Origin: Nothopassalora personata
Lineage: Eukaryota > Ascomycota > Dothideomycetes > Mycosphaerellales > Mycosphaerellaceae
Length of the DNA stretch: 64,000 nt
Reading direction: 5' to 3'
Assembly: GCA_033816765.1 (NCBI GenBank)
Contig: CM066288.1
Coordinates: forward strand, 2,728,001 to 2,792,000
The notes under the pieces were generated by a model. It ran no database searches. It had not been told where the DNA came from and saw only the letters and a program-made list of their open reading frames with translations. Positions 40,207 through 52,226 of the stretch are shown in pieces; positions within the stretch are counted from its first letter, which is position 1; every line of letters starts with the position of its first letter. Position numbers and translations under genes: made by a program.

Positions 40207-43200
40207 CTATATTGTGCAGCGATTGTGGAACACCTGGAGGCAATCCAGGCAGCATTCTTCGGTCCCAGCTGTCCAGAAGAAAGCACTCCCGACGACAGGA
40301 ATCACGGTTAGGCCATTCTTCTCATTGCAATCCACGACCCTCTCGGTCAACGATACAGTACATTGGACCAGAATCGTCCTGGAGCCAGTCGTAATCGAGT
40401 CCAAATTGCTGATGATGGAGATACTGTACCACTTGCAACTCCTGCATCCTGTCGATGTTAGTAAATCCTTGGTATTCTGCTGCGCGAGCGATAATGCACT
40501 ACGAGACGAAGTCTTCTTTTGGCAAGACGGTGGTCGAGCTTGTCCGAAAGCTCCCCATGATGGTCGATTCATTACGGAGGACCCTGGTTGAAGGAGTGAA
40601 CTTTGAACCTCGTGGGATAGATCAGTCATTGGACTTCAAACTACCTGTGTACAAGCCTGACTTACGCAAGTGCCACGAGTCGTTGGATCCCCCGGGGAAT
40701 GATCAAGTTCTCAACATTCTGGATCGACGGATCCAAAGACAGTGTTCGGACTGTAAGTCGTGGCGATTCGCAGGCAGTGTGCATCACTGTGATGGTCATG
40801 ACCAGTTGAGCTATACGGGAAGCCCAGATCACAGCTCAATGGGACACCTACCTGCCGTGGAACTGATTAGTGGAGGGTTGAGCGTACACTCGTAGGGTCG
40901 CTTATTTACCGCAAGGTTGCTGATTCTGCAAGGGGAAACGATGAAGACCAGTGGTCTGCCTATATCACCAATGCAAACGCGGGCGCCGATGAAATGGATA
41001 CGGTTGACGTTGCCAGGATCAAGTCGGCGTAAAGCGTACAGAAGCAGGCTATGGATATCAGCTGCTTTGCATACGTGTGCGCTGAGAAGAGGCTAATCTT
41101 ACTAAGTACCTCAATGTGATGAATGTACAGGCGCATCGCCGTCGCCTGTCGCTAGTTTCGACATGACTCCCGTCAATCACGACTGGCACTCCTTGACAAC
41201 CTGCGTGTGGAACTCAATCTAACGAAGCAGATGCCCTCAAAATGGCTGACCGGGTACATCTCTCTACGACATAGCCTGCCGCACGTTCAGGGTAGGGTAT
41301 TGTGACTGACAAATTCGAATTCGAGGCCAACCTTTTGTGCCAGGTCATCGACACGACGAACGCCGCGGCAGGATGCCGATGGTAGCACGGGCGCGGCACA
41401 GCTGGTCCAGAAGTTTTTGGCTGCCCAGAAAGGTCTAAGCATGAAGGAGTTTCAAGTGCTGGTATCGAACAATACAGGTATCCCGTGTAGGTATCACGTC
41501 GACATCACGGCTGATAGGATCTTCTCAGAAATCGCACAGAGCACGCCAACGCATGTTCTACCCGGCATCCTGGCTCTAATCAACGACCATGTACCTTACA
41601 GAACGTTTTCATCCTTGTTGTACAGTTCACGTATTCATGCTTTACTGTATAGCGAAGAGTCTAGACAAGTCCTGTCAATGCAGCAGATCCCAGTGAACGA
41701 CCAACGCAGCTACCCAGCGATGCTCAGAATCGGGGATATCTCCATGCATTATCTCAGTATGACATCGCACACCTAACTGAAAGACTGGGCACTCCCAGCA
41801 ACTGTCCACGCTACGCGCATAGTCTCGATTTTGCCAAGCATGCACTTCACTCACCTCGCCGGCAGCGCACTCGCAATCCCTCGACATCTCGTAAGGCATA
41901 TCGAATCTCTTCAACAGCGTGCATCTGGTCCATCTCCAGGATGAATAGGACATAGGAAAACGTCTCCAGTACAGCAGCTTGGCTCTGGCCAATTGAAAGG
42001 AGGATCAGGACATGTTCCTGAAAAGCGATCCCAAGAGGACTCCTTCGACGTCTAGAACGGTATGCACTGGTGGCATTGAGCTTGCAGGAGTGTACTGGTG
42101 GTGCGCAGACGTGTGTCCGTTGGTCAACGTCAACGATGCAAGGGTCGACAAATGTCATTGACTGGTGACTGGAGGCAAGGTCGTGGATCTGCTTGATGCC
42201 AGATGTTCGAGGGATGAATTTCATTCTTTTGTGTAGGCAATGCGCGATGTTCGCTAATGTTCAGTGCAGATGTAGTTGGACGCTCGCTTGCATCGAAACA
42301 CCGGATGCATGGTGTTCAGATCGAATGATTTTTCAGGTCGACTGGATCAACACCAGTCGCATGGTCTTCGCAGTAATTAGGGAACTCTGTATGGACTGTA
42401 AACATTGGCTCATACACGCCCAATCTGGAAGATCTGGTGCGAACTCCGAAGACCTTCGAGCGATATCTCTGCGAAATCTGTCATTGGGCACCCAGGTGCT
42501 TTCATACTCTCACATCGAGACTCTCTCTACGTCTGTATGGCTTCATGACTGCATGACTGCATGACTGCTGGAGGAGTATATGTATCAAGAAAGTGTCAAA
42601 AGGTGCAGCCGTTTTGACATGACCCAGTTTCAGGATCGTTGGGCTGGGAGCGGCCTAGGAGCTATAGTCGTCGTTGCGCTTATGGATAATAGACTTGAGG
42701 CTATGGTGCCTCGATCGATAGTTATTAGGCGTGCCGTCATTCACCTTCCTCGAGCGTTCACAGCAGCACCACGCATTTTGTCAACACTGTCCTCACTTAT
42801 TGAGGCAGAGAATGCTAGTCGAGGGGGCCGGGAGCCTGGTCTGTGCTGGCTCTGCTAGGGCATAAGAATTCGCGCTCTCCAACCGGACCATTCTCTCTTC
42901 TTCTTCATACTTACCTTGTTGGCCCGAGGACGCTCACGAATGTCCAACGGCACGAGAACTGGCTGCATTGCACAGCGCGGACCAGAACTTGTGTATCTCT
43001 CCTTCGGGGGCGATACTGGCGTAATTTTTGCTGGCATACCTGCTGTCGCTTATGATATGCAGACGTCTTTCATCAGCTTCGTGCCTTTGGGCTCGACTCC
43101 GGAGAAGGATATTGTCGCTCCGAATCATCTCCACACGTGGTATCCTTGAGCCCATCGCCGCCGCTTTGTCGCGTCTTGCTAGCATTACGTGTCTCTCGTC

Positions 43201-43651
43201 GGTGGCTACACAGTCGCGAAGCCCTTGATAGCCCGACGACACACCATTCTCTCACGACGCCGACATCCCACACGAACTTCACAACCGTGTGCGACCTTCT
43301 AGAAACGTTCGCAAGATGATGGAGGTATACCTGGGCAAAGTCGAGGTGCTGCAGCTGCCCTGCATATCAGCGCGACCAACGAGACGACACAAATTGATCA
43401 CGCCTTCATAGGCGAAAGAGCCATGACGGACTGCTTGTACGACCCGCCACCACCGCCAATTGATCTACGTCGCCAAGGAGCCAGGGAAGAGAGCTGTCTA
43501 CGTTGATTGGACTTTTGCTGCTGGGAAGCAGGCGAATGCCGCACCTGCAAGAGGAAGGAGGGCCGCCACAAGAGACGATGCAAGAACTGAGGATATATAC
43601 CATGGGTCTCCAGACGTGTAGGTAGTGAGATACCCGTGGCATACCAATACG
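40207..43651. other. 3.4-kb stretch without a recognisable gene
   Basis: Composition is ordinary, but only short open frames of 60-150 codons are present on both strands, in all frames, with no splice-compatible chain that forms a known domain. Examples are 40455-40895 and 41417-41776 on the plus strand. It could be a decayed gene, a long non-coding locus or a fast-evolving orphan. The right end carries the promoter of the nuclease gene. Confidence 0.5.
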
Positions 43652-45511
43652 ATGGTGTTGTCTCTTTCGTTCGGTGCTCTTACAGCACTGGCCAGCGCCG
43701 TCTCCGCACAAGTCGTCAACCCTACGATCTCTCAGATCAATGGCAACAAGTTCTTGTCACCTCTTAATGGACAGACTGTCACCGGCGTTCGTGGTCTCGT
43801 AACTGCCAAAGGTCCAAATGGCTTCTTCCTTCGCAGCCAGAATCCGGATCTGGATGATGCCACGTCTGACTCGATCTATGTGTTCGGCAGGACAGTCCTC
43901 AACAATGTTACAGTTGGCGATGTCATTACTTTGAACGGCCGAGTGACGGAGTATCGTCCGACCACAACTGCAGGCAGGAATTATCTGTTCTTGACTGAGA
44001 TCGACCAACCTTCGAATATATCCACACTAGCAGCCGGAAATGCTGTTGTACCTATTGTCATCGGACAGCGAGGTCGCAACCCACCTACTGAGCAATACAG
44101 TGTCCTTGATAATGGCGACGTCTTTGTAGTCCCTGACAACCAAAGCCGAGTATCCGTGACAAACCCAACTTTAGACCCGAGGAGATATGGACTCGACTTC
44201 TGGGAATCCCTCACTGGAGAACTAGTCACTGTCCGTCGCCCTCGGGCAGTTGCAAAACCGAACGCTTTCGGTGACACATGGGTCGTTGGTGATTGGAGGA
44301 CTTCTGGCGACAACAACCGCGGCGGTCTCACGATCAGGGATCGTGATGCCAACCCAGAGGCGATTCTCATCGGAAGCCCGCTCGATGGCACAAGGAACCC
44401 AAACGTCACCACCAAATTGGGCGACTCTCTCGAGGAGATCACGGGAGTTGTTTTCCAGGATTTTGGCTTTTACAGAATCCTGCCTACCACTGCTATCAAG
44501 GTGACAAGATCACAGAGCCCGGCTTTGCCACCAGCCACGAGACTGCGCTCAACCGGAAGGTGCAACGGTATCACTGTTGGACAATACAATATCGAGAACT
44601 ATTACTCTGGCTCTCCAGCCGATCAGATCTCGGGCATTGCCAACCATATCGCGAACTTTCTTCGCTCGCCTGACCTCATCATGGTGCAAGAAGTGCAGGA
44701 CGACAATGGCCGGACTAATGACGCGATCGTCGATGCCAATGTCAGCCTATCAATCCTTCGCGACTCTATAACTGCAGCGGGCTCGGCAGTTAACTACTCC
44801 TTTGTAGACATTGACCCAGTCGACGACCAGGATGGTGGTCAGCCTGGCGGCAACATTCGCACTGCATATCTCTACAACCCAAATGTGATTCAGCTGAGGA
44901 AGCCAAATCCAGGCTCCAGCACTGATGCCAACGAAATACTGCCAGGCCCATCGCTCAAGTTCAATCCAGGTCGCATCGACCCAGCAAACCCAGCATGGAG
45001 AGTCAGCCGAAAGCCTTTGGCAGCTCAGTGGGAGACGAAAGATGGACTGAACACTTTCTTCACTATCAATGTGCACTGGACTTCCAAGAGCGGTCGCACT
45101 TCTCTCCACGGCGATCCACGTCCTCCAGTCAACCAGGGTGTAGACACTCGCGAGCAGCAGACCAACATCACAGGCGCATTCGTACGACAGATTCTGGACC
45201 TCGACCGCAATGCTGCTGTTGTTCTTGGAGGTGATTATAACGAGTTCCAGTATGTGCAGCCATTGAAGACCCTGGCCGCAGTGTCTGGGCTCAGGAGTCT
45301 TGATGACGTTGCTGGCATTCGCGACACCGAGCAGTACACCTATCTCTTCGACATGAACTCTCAGGAGCTGGATCACTTCTATGTCAGCCCGAGACTAAAC
45401 AGAGCTCGTGCTGATTATGAGCATATTCATGTGAACACTTGGGTGACGACGGACGATCAGGCTTCGGATCACGATCCCAGCGTTGCGAGGTTCAACTTTT
45501 GTCAATCCTAG
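43652..45511 (+). CDS. Secreted endonuclease/exonuclease/phosphatase-family nuclease
   Basis: A single exon, 619 residues from the ATG at 43652, where a signal peptide begins (MVLSLSFGALTALASAVSAQ, predicted cut after the second Ala-x-Ala). An OB-fold-like N-terminal half (residues 25-290) contains GFFLRSQNPDLDDATSDSI and resembles that of bacterial extracellular nucleases. The EEP catalytic half shows GQYNIENYY, VQEVQDDNG (metal-binding Glu), NVHWTSKSG, GGDYNEF and DHDPS (catalytic Asp-His). It should act outside the cell on DNA or RNA, probably for phosphate or nucleoside scavenging. Substrate preference is not readable. A near-cognate start further upstream was not used. Confidence 0.88.
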   Translation: MVLSLSFGALTALASAVSAQVVNPTISQINGNKFLSPLNGQTVTGVRGLVTAKGPNGFFLRSQNPDLDDATSDSIYVFGRTVLNNVTVGDVITLNGRVTEYRPTTTAGRNYLFLTEIDQPSNISTLAAGNAVVPIVIGQRGRNPPTEQYSVLDNGDVFVVPDNQSRVSVTNPTLDPRRYGLDFWESLTGELVTVRRPRAVAKPNAFGDTWVVGDWRTSGDNNRGGLTIRDRDANPEAILIGSPLDGTRNPNVTTKLGDSLEEITGVVFQDFGFYRILPTTAIKVTRSQSPALPPATRLRSTGRCNGITVGQYNIENYYSGSPADQISGIANHIANFLRSPDLIMVQEVQDDNGRTNDAIVDANVSLSILRDSITAAGSAVNYSFVDIDPVDDQDGGQPGGNIRTAYLYNPNVIQLRKPNPGSSTDANEILPGPSLKFNPGRIDPANPAWRVSRKPLAAQWETKDGLNTFFTINVHWTSKSGRTSLHGDPRPPVNQGVDTREQQTNITGAFVRQILDLDRNAAVVLGGDYNEFQYVQPLKTLAAVSGLRSLDDVAGIRDTEQYTYLFDMNSQELDHFYVSPRLNRARADYEHIHVNTWVTTDDQASDHDPSVARFNFCQS

Positions 45512-45828
45512 CGCAATCGAATTGGTGAAGACGTAGGCATACACAAGTAGAAACTGTACGACGAACACGACAGGTGACACTTTATCTCCCGTGCTTCAGA
45601 CCTTCACTTGTCTCATGTCAGGCGGGTGGGTCCTTGTCATCCCGTAGCGCTTCTACCCGGGAGGAGAGATCGACAGGGCTGCGTGCTGCGAAGACAGCTT
45701 TCCCCAAAGATTCGCGAGCTACCAAGGGGACTTTCTTTACTTGAGCGACCACACCTCTGTGCGCTCTCAACCCTGGCGACAACCACTTGACAACATCATA
45801 CAACGGCTACGCGCCATAATACGCCACG

Positions 45829-46800
45829 ATGAACATCTTCAGAATCCGTAAGCGGCCCAGAAACAGCTTGCGACAACGCCAATGGTCGACTGGCCATTGC
45901 GATGAGATAACATGGTTGACTGACGTTACCTGCAGTCGGTGATCTTTCTCACCTTGCGTCTATCTTCATACTACTCGCCAAAATGAAATCGACAAGTGTA
46001 CACGACCCCGGCACCGCGAAGCATCGGAACTAGAGACATGGACTAAGACATGATCGCAGAGCGCAAGTGGTATCTCTTTCAAGAGCCAGTTCCTGTATCT
46101 GATTGTATACATCACGAGATATCTTGGTATGTTCAGAAACAAGGCAACCGAAGCAGTAGCGCAGCAGGGCTGACGAAGCGCGATAGACCTCCTCTGGACA
46201 GACCCGACCAAATCCCTTTGGAACACCACCTTCAAGATCGCCTTTATCAGCTCGCAGATCTACGTCGTATATCTTATGCTCAACGATTACAAGCCCACGC
46301 ACGACCCGAATCAAGATACGTTCAAAGTGGAATACCTAATAGGAGGAGCTGCGGTGCTTGGTCTACTTCTTCCATACAAGTATTCACTTGCTGAGGTAAT
46401 ATCGCACTAGAACGAGAATTGTAATAGCGGAGATGGACTGACAAGGTGTGACAGATGCTTTGGGCATTTTCGATCTGGCTCGAGGCTGTCGCGATTCTAC
46501 CACAACTGTTCATGCTGCAAAGGACTGGTGAAGCGGAAACGATCACCACCCATTACCTCTTCGCACTGGGAGCCTACAGAGCTCTGTACATCCCAAACTG
46601 GGTCTTCAGGTTCTTCACCGAGAATGGGTATTGGGACCCGATCCCAGTGCTGGGCGGCATCGTTCAAACCATCTTGTACTCTGACTTCTTCTGGATCTAC
46701 TACACGAAGTGAGTCTGCTCCGACACACTCGCGGACTGCTCGCTCCTGCTGACATACATTCAGGGTCTTGCAAGGCAAGAAGTTCAACCTTCCCGTATAG
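45829..46800 (+). CDS. erd2: ER lumen protein-retaining receptor (KDEL/HDEL receptor)
   Basis: The model joins 45829-45847, 45936-45997, 46060-46136, 46187-46395, 46455-46707 and 46764-46800 (218 residues), with five GT-AG introns of 50-88 nt. It starts [20 protein letters not shown] and continues [14 protein letters not shown], then [39 protein letters not shown], and a C-terminus KKFNLPV. All are Erd2 family signatures. The protein spans the Golgi and ER membrane seven times and returns escaped ER residents that carry HDEL or KDEL tails. The first exon of 19 nt is short but completes the conserved N-terminus exactly. Length is typical for the family. Confidence 0.95.
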
Positions 46801-47536
46801 AACACGAAGAAGGCCACGGAGTTCGCGGTGTAGGACACTTCGACGCCCCCAATGCAAGGGTTTCGCGACATAATCTGTCGTGCCGAAATTCACGATCAGA
46901 GATACTCGATCAGACTACGCACTCGGGAGTGAGTGGGCATCCGCAAGAAGCGTGTATTGATTGCATAGCAAGGGTATCGGGTCGATATGCGTTACGAACA
47001 GCTGGCTGGCTACGGCTGCAGCGAAAAGGGCAGGACCAGGGAGGACACCTTGCGAATGTACGAGTGTGAGACGATACTGTAACGAGGCATTGAAACGGCA
47101 TGCTTGCAGTATGTAAGAGAATAGAGACTGAGCTTGACTTGTGCTGGCGTGATATCTCGATGCTGATTTGAGTTGCAGAGTCTCGCGCCAACGCTAGGCG
47201 CGATTGACGCTGCATGTGCGCTGCGTTTGTCAAGGATGCGGCGCCCTGACCGTCCCTCGACTGGACCTCGCCAGCAGTACGCGACCACGCACCTTACTCG
47301 AGTCACAGGGCATCAGTTGAGCATCAGAAAATCTCACAGATGGAAGTGAACGTGAAGTGTTGAGTAATGCAGCTTCACTCGCTGCGGTGAACTCGAGGTG
47401 AATGCCACTCACATGTCCGCGGGTATCTCCGCTTAATCCATGCAGTTGTTGCGATCGCCATCCTCTTTTATACGCGTTCTTTTTTGCACGCCGAAAATCT
47501 CTTGTGCACTCGGCACACCACAACCTAAGCCGCAAC
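46801..47536. other. Intergenic region upstream of the PHD gene
   Basis: No gene recognised. It contains an in-frame ATG at 47402 that would extend the PHD protein by 45 unlikely residues. Confidence 0.5.
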
Positions 47537-48625
47537 ATGGAGCCGGTCACATTCTCCCAGCAACGCTTATCAGCCCGATTGTGCTCCACCATGACAATTG
47601 AGGCGCCATCCGCCGCCACGATGGAACTATCACCAGCAGAGCAAGCGCCACCAGGACGACTTCGCTCGTGCAAGCGCCGCGCGCTGGCAGAGCGAGAAGT
47701 CTGCGGATCACCTGATCACTACAGACTACAACTGCCACCACACAAGCGCCTCCGCCGCATTCAAGCATTATCAGACCTCGAGTGCTCCAGCAGACCTCGA
47801 GACAGCCCGACCATCCCGATCTCGGTTCATCAGAAGCACTGGCTCCAGGACGCGCTCGTCAAGGCTCGAGAGATAATCCACGACAAGGAGAATGCCGAGC
47901 TGGTTCTGCAGCGTGTGGCGGGCGCGGTGTCGGTCGAGTCGCTGAGTCTCACAGTGGACTTGATCGAAGGGGAATCGCAAGCTCGCCCGCGCATGTCTCT
48001 CAACCGCAAGAATAAGGCTGAAGATCTACGCTCGAGGTTTAGCTCTCCAGCGTCGATTGACAGTGGGCGTAGACCATCGGACTCGCTTCATCGCAAAGGC
48101 AAAGCCGAAGATCTGCGCTCAAAATATACTTCTCCAGCAGCGACCGACGATGAGCGTAGCAATGCTCGGTCGCTCCCTTCGCTGGACGGGCGTCGGATCT
48201 CGACCTCAACAGAGTCGCTTCATCGTAAGGGCAAAAGCGAAGACCTGCGCTCCGAGTATAGCTCTCCAACACCCGATGGCGAGGAGTGCACCAGCCCAGG
48301 ATGTCTCCCTTCACTCGAAGCATCTAGCCTCCCAAGCCCAAACTACAACATCGCTGATGGCACCCCTTTGACTCCTACGTCCCTCGACTTCCCTGGCGAC
48401 AAACAGCAAAGATACCTGTACTGCGTCTGCCAACGGACTTTTGACTCTGCACTTGGAGAGATGGTGGCGTGTGACATTTGCCATGGATGGTTCCATCTAC
48501 GATGCGTTGGCCAAGATCAACATGATGCCATGTACTTCGAGGACAAGTTGTTCTACTGTCCGAGGTGCGAGGCGTTTGCATACCAGGAGATTGTGTCTGA
48601 GGAAGATGGAGGAGCTCAGTGGTGA
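47537..48625 (+). CDS. PHD-finger protein with internal repeats
   Basis: A single exon of 362 residues from ATG 47537 (MEPVTFSQQ). ATGs at 47402 and 47591 are alternatives. A helical stretch near residues 95-145 follows a basic region. Three degenerate repeats of about 20 residues, each with K-x-K-A/S-E-D-L-R-S followed by an aromatic and SP, lie at about 47995-48055, 48080-48145 and 48212-48275. The C-terminal PHD finger (residues 293-345) has C-x-C, C-x2-C, WFH, C and C-x2-C (YCVCQ, CDICHGWFHLRC, YCPRC), so it probably reads histone H3 tails. The Trp in WFH is present. It is probably a nuclear chromatin reader; no named orthologue is recognised. Confidence 0.8.
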   Translation: MEPVTFSQQRLSARLCSTMTIEAPSAATMELSPAEQAPPGRLRSCKRRALAEREVCGSPDHYRLQLPPHKRLRRIQALSDLECSSRPRDSPTIPISVHQKHWLQDALVKAREIIHDKENAELVLQRVAGAVSVESLSLTVDLIEGESQARPRMSLNRKNKAEDLRSRFSSPASIDSGRRPSDSLHRKGKAEDLRSKYTSPAATDDERSNARSLPSLDGRRISTSTESLHRKGKSEDLRSEYSSPTPDGEECTSPGCLPSLEASSLPSPNYNIADGTPLTPTSLDFPGDKQQRYLYCVCQRTFDSALGEMVACDICHGWFHLRCVGQDQHDAMYFEDKLFYCPRCEAFAYQEIVSEEDGGAQW

Positions 48626-50699
48626 TCGACATGAGCGAGGTACTGAGACTCGATTGGATAGGACAGGAGGAGCTTGGGATTGGTCAAAGCCAGTGCCAAC
48701 CGAAGCTTGATGATTGCCAGGAGTTGGAGCTATACGCAGCGAAGGCGCTTGAGCTTGGCTGCTATTCAGAGCAGCGGTATTGAGAGTCGAAAGGGACATC
48801 GGACGGGTCTCAGTTCATAACGATAAACCAAACCCCTTCAGACGAACCCAGCGTTCATAAAGCCATTCCTCATACCCGTATATTGCATATACATCCACGG
48901 CGAACTAGCATTCTTCCTTTTCAGATAAAGCTGACTTAGAGTCATCAACGTGATATCACCATCTTCTGCAATATCACACTCAGCATGCGAGACTTTATCG
49001 ATATCGCTGATGATATTGATTACTGCGAACTGGCACATGGCCACTTTTCACCTTCGACTTCCCATGCCCGGCTAAGCTCCATGAATGTCAGACCGGTGAG
49101 ACTACGGTGGTCAAGCTTTGCCCGGAAGATATCTGAGACATGCGAGAGGAATCCCTGGCCCGCTTCAGTTCCCTGGTAAAAGTCCCGAATGTTGAAGCAG
49201 TTTATGGCGATGTGGACGAGGCGGTCTGGCTCGGCGGCTGACGGAGGTTTGGATTTAAAGGTGCTTACATGGGGTTGCTACCCATTGTCTTGCTTGCGTT
49301 TGGTTGGAAGGTCAGCGATTGTATGGAGGACAGAGAGATGTCATTGCAGCGCAGAGACGGGATGAATAGTGAAAGTTAGAGGTAATGTCACTCGTTGTTG
49401 CCGATAGTGCTACCGAGGACTGAGTCTTGGCGAAAGGGATCGCGGCACTACAACGACTCCTTTCATCTCACCGCGACGTGTTTCACAGCCCGGCGTTCAT
49501 TGTAGTGACTCTGGTGTTGCTATGGTGAGCTGAATTGGAGTTCGATCTCTGCTGAACTGTCAGGATCAAGAAAGACTGGAATCTGTTGCAGTGTTACTGG
49601 CGGCGAAGTCTCTCTATCTCCACGAGGACACTCACGCAGCAGTCCCTCCAGGAGAATGATAAGCATCTCATGAACGGCCAAGGCTTTATTAAATTTTAAA
49701 TTTTGATCCTCTCTCTGACAATCAGAAAGTCGCACTGTCTCGAGGATCCTCCTACAAATCGTTTCCAATGGACTTATCATGTCTGGCCTCGCCAGAGTTA
49801 CCGGAGAGCACCTTGTTGTGCCGAAAGTCATGAGGACCGCACGAAGCAGCTCGACCATATTTTGATGAGTGAATAGTCCTGGAACGAGACCTTGGGGGCG
49901 TGTATCCGATACGATACACGGAACTACTTGTGCTTTGCCAAATTCGCACGCGGCATGCCACGTGGAGATTGGGTTCCCTGGCGTCGTTTGAAAGCTTAAG
50001 GTGCTTGTTTGCTTTGCTCACTCAAGGTGACCTTGAGCTTGTAAACCAGGCAGCACGGCCTCAAAAATGTGACCTCGTCAGGCATCCACCCGGACCCAGT
50101 AAACGAACGTATCTTTGACCTCGAAGCCACTCGGTCAAGGTGAACTTGCTCGAGCCTTGTCACCAAAATCCGTGCTCTGAGATTGACCCTCAGAGGACAA
50201 TCTGACCTTGACCAGCTCTAGCCGACTTCCGGATTCAGCAATTTGTCAAAGTTAGATACAGGCCACACCCAAGCGTTGCAATCTGTCCGTCACATTGCGA
50301 AAATCTTCAGTCGAGCAGAGCAAACAGGCCCTAAATGAAAACCGTAGTACAGCAGTACCGTCAAGTCTGAAATCTCTGCACTGTCGATGGCGATGGCGAT
50401 GGTGACAGTGAAAGACAAGACTGACTTGGCTGCGCCGTGCCTCACTGTGAGGGCAGTGCATAGCAGGGGGCAGCGAGGTGGGTTTAGGAGTGAGAGAGCT
50501 ATTGCTCCACTTGGTGCACGGACTCAGATAAACAATTGCAGCTTGCATATGAGGAGGTTCACCGAGCTGGGGCGTCTTGGGGCGGGGAAAGTCACCTTTA
50601 TCAGCATAACACCGAGCTTCATCAACTTGATCATAACTGGGCCAACTACACGTGAACTAATAAGCAAACAACGTGATCAGTTGAGCGCCAACGGTGACC
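48626..50699. other. Intergenic region, one weak ORF
   Basis: A 2-kb stretch with ordinary composition. Apart from the small minus-strand frame at 49520-49858 nothing resembles a gene. The right end must hold the dehydrogenase promoter. Confidence 0.5.
49520..49858 (-). CDS. Hypothetical protein or remnant of a transcription-factor C-terminus
   Basis: An ATG-started frame of 112 residues. The middle (ETICRRILETVRLSDCQ, then KALAVHEMLIILLEGLLREC) has the look of the helical C-terminal part of fungal Zn2Cys6 regulators of the AflR type, but no zinc cluster is found upstream. It may be a remnant or chance. No firm function can be assigned. Confidence 0.25.
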   Translation of the reverse strand: MVELLRAVLMTFGTTRCSPVTLARPDMISPLETICRRILETVRLSDCQREDQNLKFNKALAVHEMLIILLEGLLRECPRGDRETSPPVTLQQIPVFLDPDSSAEIELQFSSP

Positions 50700-51936
50700 A
50701 TGAAGGCAGCGCGCTTCCACGCACGGGGCGACGTCAGAGTTGATGATGTTGAAGAACCTCAACCCAGCAACGGCCAAGTCGTTATCGATGTCGAATGGTG
50801 TGGTTGGTCATCTCGTTCCTTATCAATAACCGTTGAGCAGTACAGTGATCTCTGATTAAATACAGGCATATGTGGCAGCGACCTACATGAATTTTTGAGT
50901 GGCCCCATCTCACTGCCAACGAAAGAGAATCCTCACCCTATTTCACGAGCGACCGTCCCAGTCACCCTGGGGCATGAGCTATGCGGCAAAGTCAGATCAC
51001 CACCACCAGGGTCGAAATTCAAAGACGGCGACAATGTCATGGTTGATCCTCGAGTTCTCTGTAACTCCTGCTTGCCCTGCAACACTGGCAGCTCGCACTG
51101 TTGCTCCAAACTCGGCTACATAGGAGGAAGCGCAGGATTCGGTGGGTTTGGCGAGGTCGTTGTGGTGGACGAGGACAAGTTGCATCTTCTGCCCAAGGAG
51201 ATTCCGTTGGAGTATGCCGCTGTTTTGGAACCGCTGGCTGTTGTGTATCATGCTATGAAAATGGCTGGGGTTACTGAGTGGATGGGTAAGAACATTCTTG
51301 TGCTTGGGGGAGGACCTATCGGGTTCGCGCTGTTGCTGTGTTTGAAGGCGGCTGGAGCGAGCAATGTCATCGTCTCGGAACCAACGACATTGCGAAGGAA
51401 GCAGATCTCGCAATTCTGCCAGGCTGTCATCAATCCGTTTGAGGAGGATGTAGCTCAGCGATGCCAGGAACTCACCAACGGCCGTGGGGCACAAATTGTA
51501 TTCGACTGTGCCGGGTCTTCACGTGCTCTGCCAGGGGCTCTAGACGCGCTACAGTTTGAGGGGCTGTACGTTATGGTGGCGGTCTGGGCACAAGATGTAA
51601 GTCACTCGCGGGATTGTGTTGAGGCATTCGTTGACGGAGCAGATTACGATTCCATGCTGGAAGTTCCTGGCCAAACATATCACTATGAAGGGTACGCTCA
51701 TCTTCGACGATGATGCAATGACGGAAGTGATACAGATGGTAGTAGACGGTAAGCCCTGAATTTAAGCGTTGCTGTGTGATGGAGGCTGCTAACCCATTCA
51801 AGGCAAGCTTACAGGCTTCGAGAAAATGGTCACGGGGAGGATCGGCCTGAAGGACATCGCCGAGAAGGGTCTCAAAGAGCTGATCAACAACAAAGAGGAA
51901 CACATCAAGATCCTGGTCAGTCCAAGACTAAGTTGA
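50700..51936 (+). CDS. Zinc-containing alcohol (2,3-butanediol/sorbitol-type) dehydrogenase
   Basis: The model joins 50700-50802, 50866-51596, 51643-51748 and 51803-51936 (357 residues), with introns of 63, 46 and 54 nt. It starts MKAARFHARGDVRVDDVEEP. The catalytic zinc ligands are the Cys in CGICGSDLHEF and the His of GHELCG. A structural-zinc cluster CNSCLPCNTGSSHCC follows. The Rossmann NAD-binding loop is VLGGGPIGFALLL. The C-terminal part KHITMKGTLIFDDDAMTEVI, then EKMVTGRIGLKDIAEKG matches the butanediol dehydrogenase subgroup of medium-chain dehydrogenases. It should oxidise a polyol or secondary alcohol with NAD(P) in the cytosol. The exact substrate is not readable. Confidence 0.88.
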
Positions 51937-52226
51937 GACGCTGCCACGATGCTGTATCGAAATGTGATGTTGAGGCAGATGCCGTCATCATGGCTCTTAG
52001 CGTAAAAGCTGTTGTAGTTGTACATCATATCTACGAGCGTAAGAGTGACATCTCGCTGCTGTTTCGTAAGCAGGTCACCCGCTGTATCACTCACAACCAA
52101 ACGCCGACGCTATGCCTTCATAACCCAAAGATCGCCGCCTCACGACGTGCGTTGGTCCTGTCACATTCACAACTCCCGCAACGATGCTCCTCTATCCCAT
52201 GCGGCATCCTCTGTAGCCTTGAGTGC

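Noticed and set aside
40455..40895. 146-codon plus-strand ORF
   Set aside because: No domain, no convincing splice partners and similar random frames nearby.
47402..47536. N-terminal extension of the PHD protein from ATG 47402
   Set aside because: The 45 extra residues are Cys/Arg-rich and unlike a protein start; ATG 47537 is more plausible.
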